From an uncultured SAR116 cluster alpha proteobacterium (lineage in GTDB: Bacteria > Pseudomonadota > Alphaproteobacteria > Puniceispirillales > Marisalimonadaceae): DNA of 64,000 nucleotides. A program made the translations under genes and the position numbers. The DNA lies in NCBI GenBank assembly GCA_902625215.1, contig CACOAO010000010.1, positions 1-64,000 of the forward strand, written 5' to 3'. Of the stretch, positions 1 to 8,916 are shown piece by piece (the stretch's first letter is position 1; each line of letters begins with the position of its first letter). The notes under the pieces were generated by a model that did no database searches, was not told the DNA's origin, and saw only the letters and a list, made by a program, of their open reading frames with translations.

Positions 1-711
1 ATATCCTGATAATTTTGATTTATAAATTTCAGATCCTCTTGAATTAATAAGATCATCTGCTCTTAATTGAAATAATGCATTTCCAAAAATTTCTGGTTTT
101 TCAAAAATTTCATCAACAGCCTTTATTAATTCATTTTTTTTTATCTTATTTGATGTAACAGTATGTATTAACACCGAGTTTTTAGAAATAATCTCAAATA
201 ACTCACCTGTCATATAAGTTTTAAAATTTATAATATTGCCATTTTCGATTTTAACCCATTTACTATGGGTTCCGGGTAAACAAATTGAACCATTAAACTT
301 TGGATTATCATATATAAATCCAGCTATCTGTGTTTCTTCACCACGCATTACATCTGGTTTATTAATCTGTGAAATTCCCGAGAAAATTTTAAGAGAGAAT
401 CTACTGTCTCTAATAGTTGGAGATACAAAGTCAATTATATTCAAATTACATGGTGTTTTTTGATAAGGAGCTTCTATCCAACCTTGCTTTGAACCAACCA
501 TCCCACTTGCTAGAACTTCTATTTTATAATTATTTTCTAACCAAGGTTCTATTAATTTTACTAAAGTTTTTTCAAAACTAACTTTTTCTAAAAATTTCAT
601 TCCATCTTTTGTTTGAATTGAATCTGAAATCTGATCTTTTTCTATTAGATACGAACGAAAAAAACTTGTACCCCAATCTACTGCTATCCATTTGTCAAAA
701 GATTTTTCCAT
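1..711 (-). CDS. dgoK: 2-dehydro-3-deoxygalactonokinase, 3' end outside window
   Basis: Phosphorylates 2-dehydro-3-deoxy-D-galactonate in sugar-acid catabolism. The frame is open from ATG at 709-711 to the window edge (237 codons; the family is near 290-300), so the C-terminus is missing. Near the start it reads WIAVDWGTS, the nucleotide-binding loop of the ASKHA kinase fold; then ASGMVGSKQGWIEAPY and, further in, CLPGTHSKWV, both DgoK signatures. No good Shine-Dalgarno is visible. It starts 12 bases after the stop of the cNMP-binding gene and may be cotranscribed with it. The family call is firm; the exact substrate is inferred from family. Confidence 0.88.
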   Translation of the reverse strand, partial: MEKSFDKWIAVDWGTSFFRSYLIEKDQISDSIQTKDGMKFLEKVSFEKTLVKLIEPWLENNYKIEVLASGMVGSKQGWIEAPYQKTPCNLNIIDFVSPTIRDSRFSLKIFSGISQINKPDVMRGEETQIAGFIYDNPKFNGSICLPGTHSKWVKIENGNIINFKTYMTGELFEIISKNSVLIHTVTSNKIKKNELIKAVDEIFEKPEIFGNALFQLRADDLINSRGSEIYKSKLSGY

Positions 712-723
712 TAAGATAAGAAA

Positions 724-1500
724 TTATAATATCAAGTTCCTAAGATTATTCATAGTCCTTAATCTTTCTAAAATACATACAAGACTAAATTTAATTAAAG
801 GCTCTTCATTTTCAAAATATTCTCTAATAAAATCACTACTAACCATTTGTAATGTTGATTTACCAACTGATTTTGCTGTTGCCGATCTAACACTGTCTGT
901 AAATAAAGCCATTTCACCAAAAGAGTCACCTGGGAAGTAGGTAGCAATAACTTTGTCAAGTTTTGAAATCAGTTGTACTTTACCTGATTCAACATAAAAG
1001 AAAAATTTAGGTTTTTGATTTCGCATGAATATAGTTTCATCATCGTCGTATTCTTTCATGGGGAACCTGTCATCTTGTTTAGATAAAAACCCATCATCAA
1101 TTAAGTGATAAGTCTTACTCTTTTTTGTATCAAATATTCTATCTAAGGAATATTTCATCATACCTCTTGTGAGTGAAGATGAGGTAGCTAAAGCTTTCCT
1201 TATGGCACTACTTTTAAATGCATATACGCTAGTATCTTCTTTCAATATATATTCTAATTCGTAAGGCCTTGATACAAGTGCTTCAGCAAATCCTATTGGG
1301 TTCCCAGGCTCTAGACTAAAAGTTTTACCATTTTTATCTCTAGCTAAAACAGAACCTTCTTTGATAATAAAACACTCGTCGTGATCTGTGTTACTTTTAA
1401 GGTGTTCTTTTGTTAATTCATGGACCTTAAAATGTTTTCCTAAAATAGGGATATACTTTTTTAAAATTATATTTTCTTTTTTTTCCTTCTTTTTTTCCAT
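724..1500 (-). CDS. Protein with two cyclic-nucleotide-binding-like domains
   Basis: Soluble protein of about 258 residues with a Lys/Glu-rich N-terminus and two tandem CNB folds. The second (about 135-250) has an intact phosphate-binding cassette: PGDSFGEMAL near 191-200, then an Arg in SVRSATAKS that would hold the cyclic phosphate. The first (about 18-110) keeps the glycine turn PGNPIGFAEAL but lacks the Arg and is probably degenerate. There is no helix-turn-helix, kinase or membrane segment, so the output is unknown. It resembles a regulatory subunit without its catalytic partner. It lies after the GAF and 110-aa genes on the same strand and just before dgoK. The domain call is safe; ligand and target are unknown. 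Confidence 0.8.
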   Translation of the reverse strand: MEKKKEKKENIILKKYIPILGKHFKVHELTKEHLKSNTDHDECFIIKEGSVLARDKNGKTFSLEPGNPIGFAEALVSRPYELEYILKEDTSVYAFKSSAIRKALATSSSLTRGMMKYSLDRIFDTKKSKTYHLIDDGFLSKQDDRFPMKEYDDDETIFMRNQKPKFFFYVESGKVQLISKLDKVIATYFPGDSFGEMALFTDSVRSATAKSVGKSTLQMVSSDFIREYFENEEPLIKFSLVCILERLRTMNNLRNLIL

Positions 1501-1566
1501 GAACTCCTCAATAACATTTTTATAAATTAATTTTAAAATTTAGGGCAAATGCATTAATTACAAACT

Positions 1567-1899
1567 CTATGCCGCAGGTGAGGCAATTTTAATTTCAGAT
1601 GAAGTTGCTTCTGCTTCATAGTTATAGACAAAGACCCCAGCGTATTGATTTTCTTTGAAAACAAATGTTTGTTTTAATTCTTTTATAAACTCGTCTGACT
1701 CAGCTTCGTATTTTTTAAGTCTGTCAATTGTATCAAATTTAATAAAAATTGAAAGATCACCATCTTTGCCAATCATGACGTTTAAAGATTGAAATTTATA
1801 CTTACTGATTTTTTTTCCTAAATTATCTGAACAGAAGGAAGCCGCAACTTTGGCTTCTGCGACTGTTCCAAATTTATACTGATAAACCTTTGCGAACAT
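1567..1899 (-). CDS. Conserved-looking small protein of unknown function, coupled to GAF gene
   Basis: A 110-residue soluble protein that I do not recognise. The pattern of strands and helices (MFAKVYQYKFG strand, helix, LNVMIGKDGDLSIFIKF hairpin, helix rich in Lys/Glu, last strand YAGVFVYNY) fits a ferredoxin-like or ABM-type dimeric alpha/beta barrel, but this is a guess from pattern alone. There is no signal peptide, metal-ligand cluster or obvious catalytic motif. Its ATG overlaps the stop of the upstream GAF gene by one base (TAATG), so translation is probably coupled and the proteins may be made in fixed ratio. Confidence 0.7.
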   Translation of the reverse strand: MFAKVYQYKFGTVAEAKVAASFCSDNLGKKISKYKFQSLNVMIGKDGDLSIFIKFDTIDRLKKYEAESDEFIKELKQTFVFKENQYAGVFVYNYEAEATSSEIKIASPAA

Positions 1900-2720
1900 T
1901 ATAATTCACCTAATTTATCAAGTGCATTATCTATTAAATTATTAGCATCAGTACCTTCGATTCTTATTTGATTGTGAACTTTAGTAAATATATTCATTTT
2001 TTCTTGCAATTCATTACCTGCAGATGAAAGAGTAACAACTTCATTTTTTATTTCACAAAAACCATTTTTGATTAGATTTGTAGCATTTTCTTTAGGTAAG
2101 TTAAGACCACTACAAATATCTATAAAGCTTTTATAATCTGTAATTTGGAATGTAGAATCACTCTCTAGAAAAACATCTATTGATTTTGAAATTTTTTGAG
2201 ATGTCAATTCTTTCTGTTCGGTTTGAGTATCTATTTGAAGGGCTAGTCTAGAAACTAATTTTTCAACTAATTCAATTTTTTCAGATGATATTTCTTTAAC
2301 TTGAGTAAAGTTTAGCAAGCAGAATGTACCTAAAGCATATCCATCTTTATTCCTTACAGGAAAACCACAATAACTATGGCACATTCCAGAAGTCACAGCT
2401 GGGTGGTATTTAAAAATGTCATGTTTTTTTAAGTCAAATACAACTAAAGGATTTTTTTCAAGTAAAACATATGAGCATATGCTATCTGATTTGTCATTTT
2501 TTTGATGAAGTTCTTTTTCAAAGCCAATAGCCGAGATACTACATTGATTTTTAGAATCATAAAGACTAAAACTTCCACCCTCATAACCACAAATATCTTT
2601 TGCTATTTCCAAATAAATATCAAACAAATAGACTTGGTCAGTTCCTATTATTCCAGTTTTCTCAGTAGCTTGAGCTCTTCTGTTTTCATTTATTGGTGTT
2701 GGAGCAGGTACCCATTCCAT
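1899..2720 (-). CDS. GAF-domain protein
   Basis: A 273-residue cytosolic protein. Residues about 25-165 form a GAF domain of the kind N-terminal to bacterial sensor proteins: Cys/Ser-rich SICSYVL, then YCGFPVRNKDGYALGTFCLL, the conserved core strand. The C-terminal 100 residues are helical and contain no kinase, GGDEF, EAL or HTH signature. GAF domains bind small molecules or chromophores; several Cys (CGY, CSY, CHSYCG) could bind a metal or haem but nothing proves it. It is first in a same-strand run with the 110-aa gene (one-base overlap) and the cNMP-binding gene, suggesting one signalling unit. Confidence 0.8.
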   Translation of the reverse strand: MEWVPAPTPINENRRAQATEKTGIIGTDQVYLFDIYLEIAKDICGYEGGSFSLYDSKNQCSISAIGFEKELHQKNDKSDSICSYVLLEKNPLVVFDLKKHDIFKYHPAVTSGMCHSYCGFPVRNKDGYALGTFCLLNFTQVKEISSEKIELVEKLVSRLALQIDTQTEQKELTSQKISKSIDVFLESDSTFQITDYKSFIDICSGLNLPKENATNLIKNGFCEIKNEVVTLSSAGNELQEKMNIFTKVHNQIRIEGTDANNLIDNALDKLGEL

Positions 2721-2800
2721 AATTAATATACCTAAAAATTAAAATAATTTATGATGCTAAATTAAATTTAACAAATTTTAAATAAAAAAATTATCTTCCA

Positions 2801-2830
2801 AAAAAAGCAGTCTTAAGAGACTGCTTTTTT
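2801..2830 (-). terminator. Rho-independent terminator of the aldehyde dehydrogenase gene
   Basis: A perfect 7-bp stem GCAGTCT/AGACTGC (2807-2813 with 2818-2824) around the loop TAAG, flanked by six A on one side and six T on the other. On the minus strand the T-run follows the stem, 23 bases after the aldehyde dehydrogenase stop. The symmetry would let it work in both directions. Confidence 0.85.
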
Positions 2831-2852
2831 AATTATATTCTTACCCAATTAA

Positions 2853-4298
2853 TTATAAGCCAGTTTGTGACACTAACTTTGTAGTCATATAGGCATCTAA
2901 CCCTTCAGGCCCCCCTTCTGATCCATATCCAGAATCTTTGACACCACCAAAAGGTGTATCTACAAGGCCTAAACCATGATGGTTAATTGAGACCTGTCCA
3001 CTTTCAATTTTTTGACCAAGATCCTGTGCTGTTTTTGCAGAATTTGTATAGGCATATGCAGCTAATCCATAATTTAAACGATTAGACTCCTCTACAACCT
3101 CTTCTATAGAACTAAACGAATTTATAGGTGCCAAAGGTCCAAATGGTTCTTCATTCATTATCCTAGCTTCTTTACTAACATTTGTCATAACTGTTGGTTC
3201 AAAAAAATAACCCTTATTTCCTTTTCTCTTTCCACCAGTTAATATCTTTGCTCCGTTTTCAACTGCATCAGCAACAAAACCCTCTATTGCAGTAAGTCTT
3301 CTATCATGAGCTAAAGGACCCATCTTCACTCCATCCTCGAGGCCATTACCAACATTTATAGACTCTGCTTGTTTTACAAAACCATCTACAAATTCATCAT
3401 AGACTGAATCATGCACTAAAAATCTAGTTGGTGAGATACAAACCTGTCCAGCATTTCTAAACTTGTTCGCACTTAATATCTTTACAGCAGCTTTCACATC
3501 AGCGTCTTCACACACAATGGCAGGAGAATGACCACCAAGTTCCATAGTAACTCTTTTCATATATGTTCCTGCTTGAGATGCCAGTAACTTTCCAACTGCT
3601 GTAGAGCCAGTAAAAGTAACTTTTCTTACTATTGGATGCGCAATTAAATATTCTGAAATTTCAGCGGGTATTCCATAAACTAAATTAATTGAACCCTTGG
3701 GCATTCCTGCTTCATCAAAAGCTTTTATTAATTCAGCAACACTTGCAGGTGTTTCTTCAGGTCCTTTTACAATAGCGGTACAACCAGCAGCAAAAGCTGC
3801 GGCAACCTTTTTAACAACTTGATTTAAAGGGAAATTCCAAGGTGTAAAAGCTGCAACCACTCCTACTGGCTCTTTAAAAACAAATTGGTAGACACCTTCT
3901 GGAGCTCTTGATGGGATTATTCTCCCATAAGCTCTTCTTCCCTCTTCTGCATACCAATCGATTGAATCTGCAGCTCCCATTGTTTCCATTTTTGCTTCAT
4001 TAAAAGGTTTACCTTGTTCCATAGTCATTAGTGTAGCAATATGATCTGCGTTACTGCGGACAATGTCTGCCGCCTTTCGTAAAATCTTGGATCTTTCATA
4101 TGCAGAAACATTCTTCCAACTTTCGAAAGCTTTTTCAGCAGCGCTGAGAGCAATATCTAGATCTTCTTTTCTAGCATGAGATACTTTACCTATAACCTCT
4201 TCAGTTGCTGGATTTATAATTTCAAGATCTTCTTTTGCTACTGCTTCTCTCCATTCTCCATTAAGAAAAAGATGGGTATCTGGATAATTAGTTGTCAT
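2853..4298 (-). CDS. NAD(P)-dependent aldehyde dehydrogenase, succinate-semialdehyde type
   Basis: Oxidises an aldehyde to the acid with NAD(P)+. At 481 residues it is the normal length for the GabD/ketoglutarate-semialdehyde group. Visible motifs are FTGSTAVGK (cofactor binding), MELGGHSP with the general-base Glu, GQVCISPTR with the nucleophilic Cys, and EEPFGPLAP near the end. It starts with ATG and is transcribed alone, with a strong terminator after it. A dgoK gene and a lactonase-like amidohydrolase nearby make 2-ketoglutarate semialdehyde as plausible as succinate semialdehyde; sequence reading alone cannot choose. Confidence 0.88.
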   Translation of the reverse strand: MTTNYPDTHLFLNGEWREAVAKEDLEIINPATEEVIGKVSHARKEDLDIALSAAEKAFESWKNVSAYERSKILRKAADIVRSNADHIATLMTMEQGKPFNEAKMETMGAADSIDWYAEEGRRAYGRIIPSRAPEGVYQFVFKEPVGVVAAFTPWNFPLNQVVKKVAAAFAAGCTAIVKGPEETPASVAELIKAFDEAGMPKGSINLVYGIPAEISEYLIAHPIVRKVTFTGSTAVGKLLASQAGTYMKRVTMELGGHSPAIVCEDADVKAAVKILSANKFRNAGQVCISPTRFLVHDSVYDEFVDGFVKQAESINVGNGLEDGVKMGPLAHDRRLTAIEGFVADAVENGAKILTGGKRKGNKGYFFEPTVMTNVSKEARIMNEEPFGPLAPINSFSSIEEVVEESNRLNYGLAAYAYTNSAKTAQDLGQKIESGQVSINHHGLGLVDTPFGGVKDSGYGSEGGPEGLDAYMTTKLVSQTGL

Positions 4299-4366
4299 GT
4301 AAAAACTCCCTAGTTTATTTTAATTAATTCTTATTTATGTCTAAGACTTAAGATCTTTTGTTTAAA

Positions 4367-5464
4367 TTAGCTTTCTTTAATCGCTATTGAAAAATATTTT
4401 TCAAACAAATCAATATCTTTATCTAATCCTACTGTCACCCTTATACACCTATTTTGAGGGAATGAATATGGCATTCTTACAAAAACACCTTTATTAATTA
4501 AATTATCAAGTACTCTTTTCGCAAATTTACTATCATTGAGACAATCTATTGCTACAAAATTTGTAAAAGAAGGAATAAACTTACAATTATTTCTAATTGC
4601 AATGTCTGCAATTCTACTTCTAGTAAGTGCGACTTTATTCACTACTTTGTTAATAAATTCATTATCTTCTAACGCCGCTAAGGCGCCAACTTGAGATACT
4701 CTTGACATGCCAAAATGATTTCTAATTTTTTCAAAATTTAATATTAAATCCTTTTCACCTATTGCGTACCCAACCCTTAATCCAGCCATTCCATATGCTT
4801 TTGAAAAAGTTCTCATCCTAATTACATTTTTTGTATTTAGTGATATTTTAGGAATTAAGTGTTTATCTAAAAAGTCTATGTAAGCTTCATCAAGGCACAA
4901 CAAAGTTGTTTTTGGAAGATTTCTAATTAATGACTCAATATTTGATGGTTTATTAATCGTACCCATTGGATTATTAGGGTTTGATACATATAAAATCTTG
5001 GCTGATGTTTCTTTTACTTTCTTGAGTAGATTTTCCAAGTCTTCTGTATCATTTGAGAATGGGACTTTATGAAGTTGTCCGCCAAATCCCTCAACATGAT
5101 AATTAAATGTTGGATATGCACCATCTGTTGTAACTACATTATCCCCTTTTTCTATAACCAACCTAACCAAATAACCCAATAAACCGTCAATACCCTCACC
5201 TACAACAATATTTTCAAACTGAACATTATGCTTTATTGCTAGAGCATGTTTTAAATCATAGTTTTCTGGATCACCATACATCCAAGTTTTACTTAATTCT
5301 TTTTGCATAGCTAAAATTGCTTTTTCTGAAGGCCCAAAAACACTTTCATTAGCTCCAATACGGGCTTTAAAAAGTTGTTTAATAGCTCTTTCTTGGGCTT
5401 CTGGTCCAACAAAAGGGACAGAAGCTGGCAAATTGCTAACAATATTAGTAAATTGAATACTCAA
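4367..5464 (-). CDS. HisC-like PLP aminotransferase
   Basis: Fold-type I aminotransferase, 365 residues, most like histidinol-phosphate aminotransferases. SNPNNPMGT, LDEAYIDF (Asp to the PLP ring nitrogen) and TFSKAYGMAGLRVGY (Schiff-base Lys) are all present, with RVTVG near the end binding the substrate carboxylate. The start is TTG at 5462-5464, six bases after GGGAG; the ATG at 5466-5468 is in another frame and quickly stops. There are no his genes around it, so it may act on another amino acid such as an aromatic one. Family sure, substrate not. Confidence 0.82.
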   Translation of the reverse strand: MSIQFTNIVSNLPASVPFVGPEAQERAIKQLFKARIGANESVFGPSEKAILAMQKELSKTWMYGDPENYDLKHALAIKHNVQFENIVVGEGIDGLLGYLVRLVIEKGDNVVTTDGAYPTFNYHVEGFGGQLHKVPFSNDTEDLENLLKKVKETSAKILYVSNPNNPMGTINKPSNIESLIRNLPKTTLLCLDEAYIDFLDKHLIPKISLNTKNVIRMRTFSKAYGMAGLRVGYAIGEKDLILNFEKIRNHFGMSRVSQVGALAALEDNEFINKVVNKVALTRSRIADIAIRNNCKFIPSFTNFVAIDCLNDSKFAKRVLDNLINKGVFVRMPYSFPQNRCIRVTVGLDKDIDLFEKYFSIAIKES

Positions 5465-5540
5465 TCATTTCTCCCTGTGAAATATTATAGTTAATTAAAA
5501 TTAGTAAATAAATTTTAAATTATCGAATAATATTCTAAAT

Positions 5541-6473
5541 CTAATTTCTATTTAATAATGATTTATCAAGATTATAAGCTTCAATAGCAGTTTCTGAAAA
5601 TAAACACTTCTTATCATCTAATGAAAATTTCTCTACAATTTTTTTATAATTATTATATAAGTTTTTAAACGTTATTTTAATTTTACTTACTGGAAAGTTG
5701 CTTGCAAACATACATCTTTTTGGACTAAATAAATCTATCAACTCTAAAATTATTCTAGCATTTTCGTGAAAATTCCATTCCTCTCCTTTGATACCAAATT
5801 CAGATAATTTTATATAAGTGTTAGGTTCTAAAGATAGAGCTTGAATCCCCTTCCTCCATAATTCCATTCCATGAGCAGATCTATCCCAAGGAAAACCACA
5901 ATGATTTATAATAACTTTAGTATTTGGTATAAGTCTGACAATATCAACAGCCTCTTCAAGATGCCACGAAGGTACCCTTAAATCATAATTTAAGTCGTAT
6001 TTTTCTAATAATTTTAAACCATTTCTCCATCTCATATCTTGCATGGAGCCTTCAAAAATATAATTTGTAGAGTTTCTTGAAAATTTTACATTTGGTTTTG
6101 AGCGAATACTTTTAACCAGATTGAAACTTGCTTGTTCAGCAATTATTTTCTCTGAGTTTTTTTTATGAAACCAAGCATGACCTATAATAGCATTTGGAAA
6201 TTTATTTTTCTTAGCTAAATTCTCTATCCATTTGCTTTCTCCAATTTGGTCATTCCTATCCCATTCTGCCTCACAATGAATAGTACCAATAACATTATGA
6301 TTTTTAGTGTCCCTCTCATAGTCAACAGGAAGATAATTTTGCCTAATTATTTCGTAGTTACCCAAAAAAAAATCTGGATCTATTTTGTCGCATAAAAAAG
6401 GATAATAATTTTTGTCTAAATCCCAGAAATGATGATGTGAGTCCACTATTTCAATATTTTGATCATCAATCAT
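5541..6473 (-). CDS. TIM-barrel amidohydrolase (Amidohydrolase_2, sugar-lactonase-like)
   Basis: A 310-residue metal-dependent hydrolase of the family that includes L-fuconolactonase and 2-pyrone-4,6-dicarboxylate lactonase. The N-terminal VDSHHHFWDL provides the HxH metal ligands, and NHCGFPW supplies a later His. The terminal motif reads FASNFPVSK, with Asn where many members have a catalytic Asp (SDFP). The gene follows the MFS exporter gene after a 2-base gap, so the two are almost certainly one operon. Hydrolysis of a lactone is the best guess and fits dgoK in the neighbourhood; the substrate is unproven. Confidence 0.8.
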   Translation of the reverse strand: MIDDQNIEIVDSHHHFWDLDKNYYPFLCDKIDPDFFLGNYEIIRQNYLPVDYERDTKNHNVIGTIHCEAEWDRNDQIGESKWIENLAKKNKFPNAIIGHAWFHKKNSEKIIAEQASFNLVKSIRSKPNVKFSRNSTNYIFEGSMQDMRWRNGLKLLEKYDLNYDLRVPSWHLEEAVDIVRLIPNTKVIINHCGFPWDRSAHGMELWRKGIQALSLEPNTYIKLSEFGIKGEEWNFHENARIILELIDLFSPKRCMFASNFPVSKIKITFKNLYNNYKKIVEKFSLDDKKCLFSETAIEAYNLDKSLLNRN

Positions 6474-6475
6474 TT

Positions 6476-7657
6476 TTATATAACACTAATTTTTTTCATT
6501 TGTAATATTAAATAAGAAGATATTATTGAAATACCTGACATAATAAATAATGCATATAAACATATATTAAAATTTTGAGCACCTCCAAAATATATTATTA
6601 GGAAACCAGCTAAACCTCCAGACCCAACTTGGAAAGCACCCATTAAACCACTCGCAGCACCTTTGTTAAATTTAGAGGAATTAATTGCCCCAGTCATACT
6701 ATTGGCCACTGCAAAACCATTTGAACATCCAAACAACATACAAATTAAAGACAAAGCAAGAGGTCCGTTTTGGAATAAATTATTATTCCAAAAAAATATT
6801 AATACGGTACAAAAAGAACAAATAGTTCCTAAAAGACACATTCTTTCCAGACCAACTTTTGGACTTAATTTGCTATTTAACAAATTTCCAAAAATGTATC
6901 CAAAAGATGTAAATGAAAACCATATCCCAAACTCTGACATACTCACTCCTTTTCTTTCAAATTCATATGGCATAAAACCATTCATTGCAAAAAACATAGA
7001 GGTTTGCATTGCAGTAGTAATCGTAAAAAAATTAAAGGAAAGGTTTTTTAATAATCCTTTATAAACTAAAAACATACTTTCAAAACTTATGCTTTTAGCT
7101 TTTTCAACTAATGTTTCTTTTAAAAAAAATGACATAACTATTATTAAAATCAGACTTATTAAGCCTAGAGCAATTAAATTAGTTCTCCATCCTAAAAACT
7201 CAGCAAGAAATCCTCCTAAAATAAAACAAGAAATTGGAATAACTGCCATTATAGCTGTCATTTTTGACATTTCCTTTGCTGCTTCTTTAATATCATAACA
7301 ATCACTTAAAATTGTTCTTCCAACTGAAAGGCATGCTGCCGCACCAAATCCCTGGAAACATCTAAGAAACAGTAAAATTTCTATATTTGAGGACAAAGAC
7401 GCAAAAAAGGCGGAGATTGAATAAATTGATGCTCCTAAAAGTAAAATTGGTTTTCTTCCATATTTATCAGAAAATGGTCCAGATAAAATTTGACCTAAAG
7501 CTAGGAAAGTAAAATATAATGTTAAAATTAATTGTGTATCTTCAAAAGATATATTGAGATCATTTTTTATAATAGTTATAGCGGGCGCTATAATAGTCAT
7601 TCCTATTACGGGTACAGCTACTATTACTGCCAATAATTTGATATTTGGCTTTGTCAA
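6476..7657 (-). CDS. MFS transporter of the Bcr/CflA drug-resistance type
   Basis: Inner-membrane transporter of 393 residues with about twelve hydrophobic segments. The loop between helices 2 and 3 carries GPFSDKYGRKP, the MFS motif A, and the order and length match the proton-driven Bcr/CflA exporters. The start is taken as TTG at 7655-7657; the nearby ATG at 7668-7670 is in another frame, and no clear Shine-Dalgarno is seen, so the exact start is uncertain. It is in an operon with the amidohydrolase (2-base gap). A drug, a metabolite or a sugar acid could be the cargo. Confidence 0.8.
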   Translation of the reverse strand: MTKPNIKLLAVIVAVPVIGMTIIAPAITIIKNDLNISFEDTQLILTLYFTFLALGQILSGPFSDKYGRKPILLLGASIYSISAFFASLSSNIEILLFLRCFQGFGAAACLSVGRTILSDCYDIKEAAKEMSKMTAIMAVIPISCFILGGFLAEFLGWRTNLIALGLISLILIIVMSFFLKETLVEKAKSISFESMFLVYKGLLKNLSFNFFTITTAMQTSMFFAMNGFMPYEFERKGVSMSEFGIWFSFTSFGYIFGNLLNSKLSPKVGLERMCLLGTICSFCTVLIFFWNNNLFQNGPLALSLICMLFGCSNGFAVANSMTGAINSSKFNKGAASGLMGAFQVGSGGLAGFLIIYFGGAQNFNICLYALFIMSGISIISSYLILQMKKISVI

Positions 7658-7701
7658 ATTTGAATACCATTCTACTAATTATTTAAAATTATAACTTTAG
7701 G

Positions 7702-8112
7702 TTATTTTTTTTCTATTTCGTGCACTTCGATTATATTTCCGTCTGGATCATGAAAGAATATTTGTTTCCATCCTGCTACCGCAGTCTCACCCCAATCTGA
7801 GAAATTAATATTTAATTCATTTAAATGTTTTTTAAAAGCTTCTAAGTCATCTGTTCGATAAGCTATATGACCTTTTTCAAGTGGATTTATTGTGTGGCCA
7901 GTCTTAAAGCAAACATCTAAATCTTTTTGGGCAAGATGTGTTTGTATTTTACCATCAGATACAAAAGCTACATCTCCAGAGTAACCTTTTTTTTTTTCTA
8001 AAATAGGCAGGTCTTTAGTTTCAGTTTTTAGTTTCATAACTTTCAAATAGAAATCATTCATTTGATCCACTTTATCAGTGGATAAATTTATATGGTGTAA
8101 TTCAAGCTTCAT
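7702..8112 (-). CDS. VOC-family (glyoxalase/dioxygenase fold) protein
   Basis: A 136-residue single VOC unit built from two beta-alpha-beta-beta-beta modules. It begins LELHHINLST, with a probable metal His; GHIAYRTDDL begins the second module; FFHDPDGNIIEVHE is the closing strand with the metal Glu. Members include glyoxalase I, fosfomycin-resistance enzymes and extradiol dioxygenases; short single-unit members like this work as dimers. GAAGG lies a few bases before the ATG. It is probably its own transcript upstream of the MFS-amidohydrolase pair. No substrate can be assigned. Confidence 0.8.
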   Translation of the reverse strand: MKLELHHINLSTDKVDQMNDFYLKVMKLKTETKDLPILEKKKGYSGDVAFVSDGKIQTHLAQKDLDVCFKTGHTINPLEKGHIAYRTDDLEAFKKHLNELNINFSDWGETAVAGWKQIFFHDPDGNIIEVHEIEKK

Positions 8113-8196
8113 GTTAGCCTTCAGTTTAAGTTAATAATAATTAATATTTTTAGTTATTAACAAGTTAAAAAGCAATGGATTAAATTTACAGAGTTA

Positions 8197-8273
<77 letters not shown>

Positions 8274-8294
8274 AAAAAAAAGGTACTAAAATAC

Positions 8295-8323
8295 TTGATA
8301 GAGGTAGATAAAGTTTTGGTCAA
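8295..8323 (-). promoter_or_regulatory. Sigma-70-type promoter of tRNA-Asp
   Basis: Read on the minus strand: -35 TTGACC (8318-8323), spacer of exactly 17 bases, -10 TATCAA (8295-8300), about 22 bases before the tRNA 5' end. Confidence 0.7.
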
Positions 8324-8359
8324 GAAAAGAATGATTAATTTATAAAATGCAAGATGATA

Positions 8360-8872
8360 TTATTTTTTATTGAAATTTGGAATTAAGTAATAAAATTTAC
8401 TTGAAATAAATAATTCAAAAATAACTGCAAAAAGCATAGTGCTTAATAATGTGTTGGTAAAGAATGGAATGGCCATTATATAACAGTTCAACAATCCTTG
8501 TGTAGAAATGTCGTAATATGTACCAGAAATCCAAACACCAAAATTAGAAATAATAAAAAAAGTAAGAGCACCAATAAAACTTAAAACTATTCTTGAAAAC
8601 ATTTTTTTACAAAATTTAGAAGTATATCCAGTAAAAGCTAAAGCACCCCATGTCCAAATCAATAGGCTATGAAATCCAATAAAATAGTCAGTAACTGCAA
8701 ACCCTAATATACAAAAGGGAACAGACCAAATCCCAAAAATAAAAGGTAAATAAAGACTTAAAGCAATTACAGGCGTAAAATTGGGTGGATGAGGTATTAA
8801 ACGAAAAATAAGAACAAAACTTACACACGCCGAAAATAATAAGAAATTTTTTATTATATTTTTTTTATCCAT
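8360..8872 (-). CDS. DUF6580-like integral membrane protein, possible cobalamin-linked
   Basis: A 170-residue, very hydrophobic protein with about five membrane helices. RLIPHPPNFTPVIAL near the N-terminus, FGIWSVPF and the motif SNFGVW are, from memory, hallmarks of the DUF6580 family, which resembles the substrate-binding S components of ECF transporters. It follows the btuB-like gene on the same strand with a 44-base gap, downstream of a cobalamin riboswitch, so it is probably in the same B12-controlled transcript. A role in moving corrinoids or a precursor across the inner membrane is an inference from position only. Confidence 0.65.
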   Translation of the reverse strand: MDKKNIIKNFLLFSACVSFVLIFRLIPHPPNFTPVIALSLYLPFIFGIWSVPFCILGFAVTDYFIGFHSLLIWTWGALAFTGYTSKFCKKMFSRIVLSFIGALTFFIISNFGVWISGTYYDISTQGLLNCYIMAIPFFTNTLLSTMLFAVIFELFISSKFYYLIPNFNKK

Positions 8873-8916
8873 AATGTTTATTTAAACCACATCAGCAATT
8901 AAACACAATAATTTTA

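Noticed and set aside
236-463. A 75-codon plus-strand frame at the left edge
   Set aside because: Antisense to dgoK, whose minus-strand frame is open with clear family motifs.
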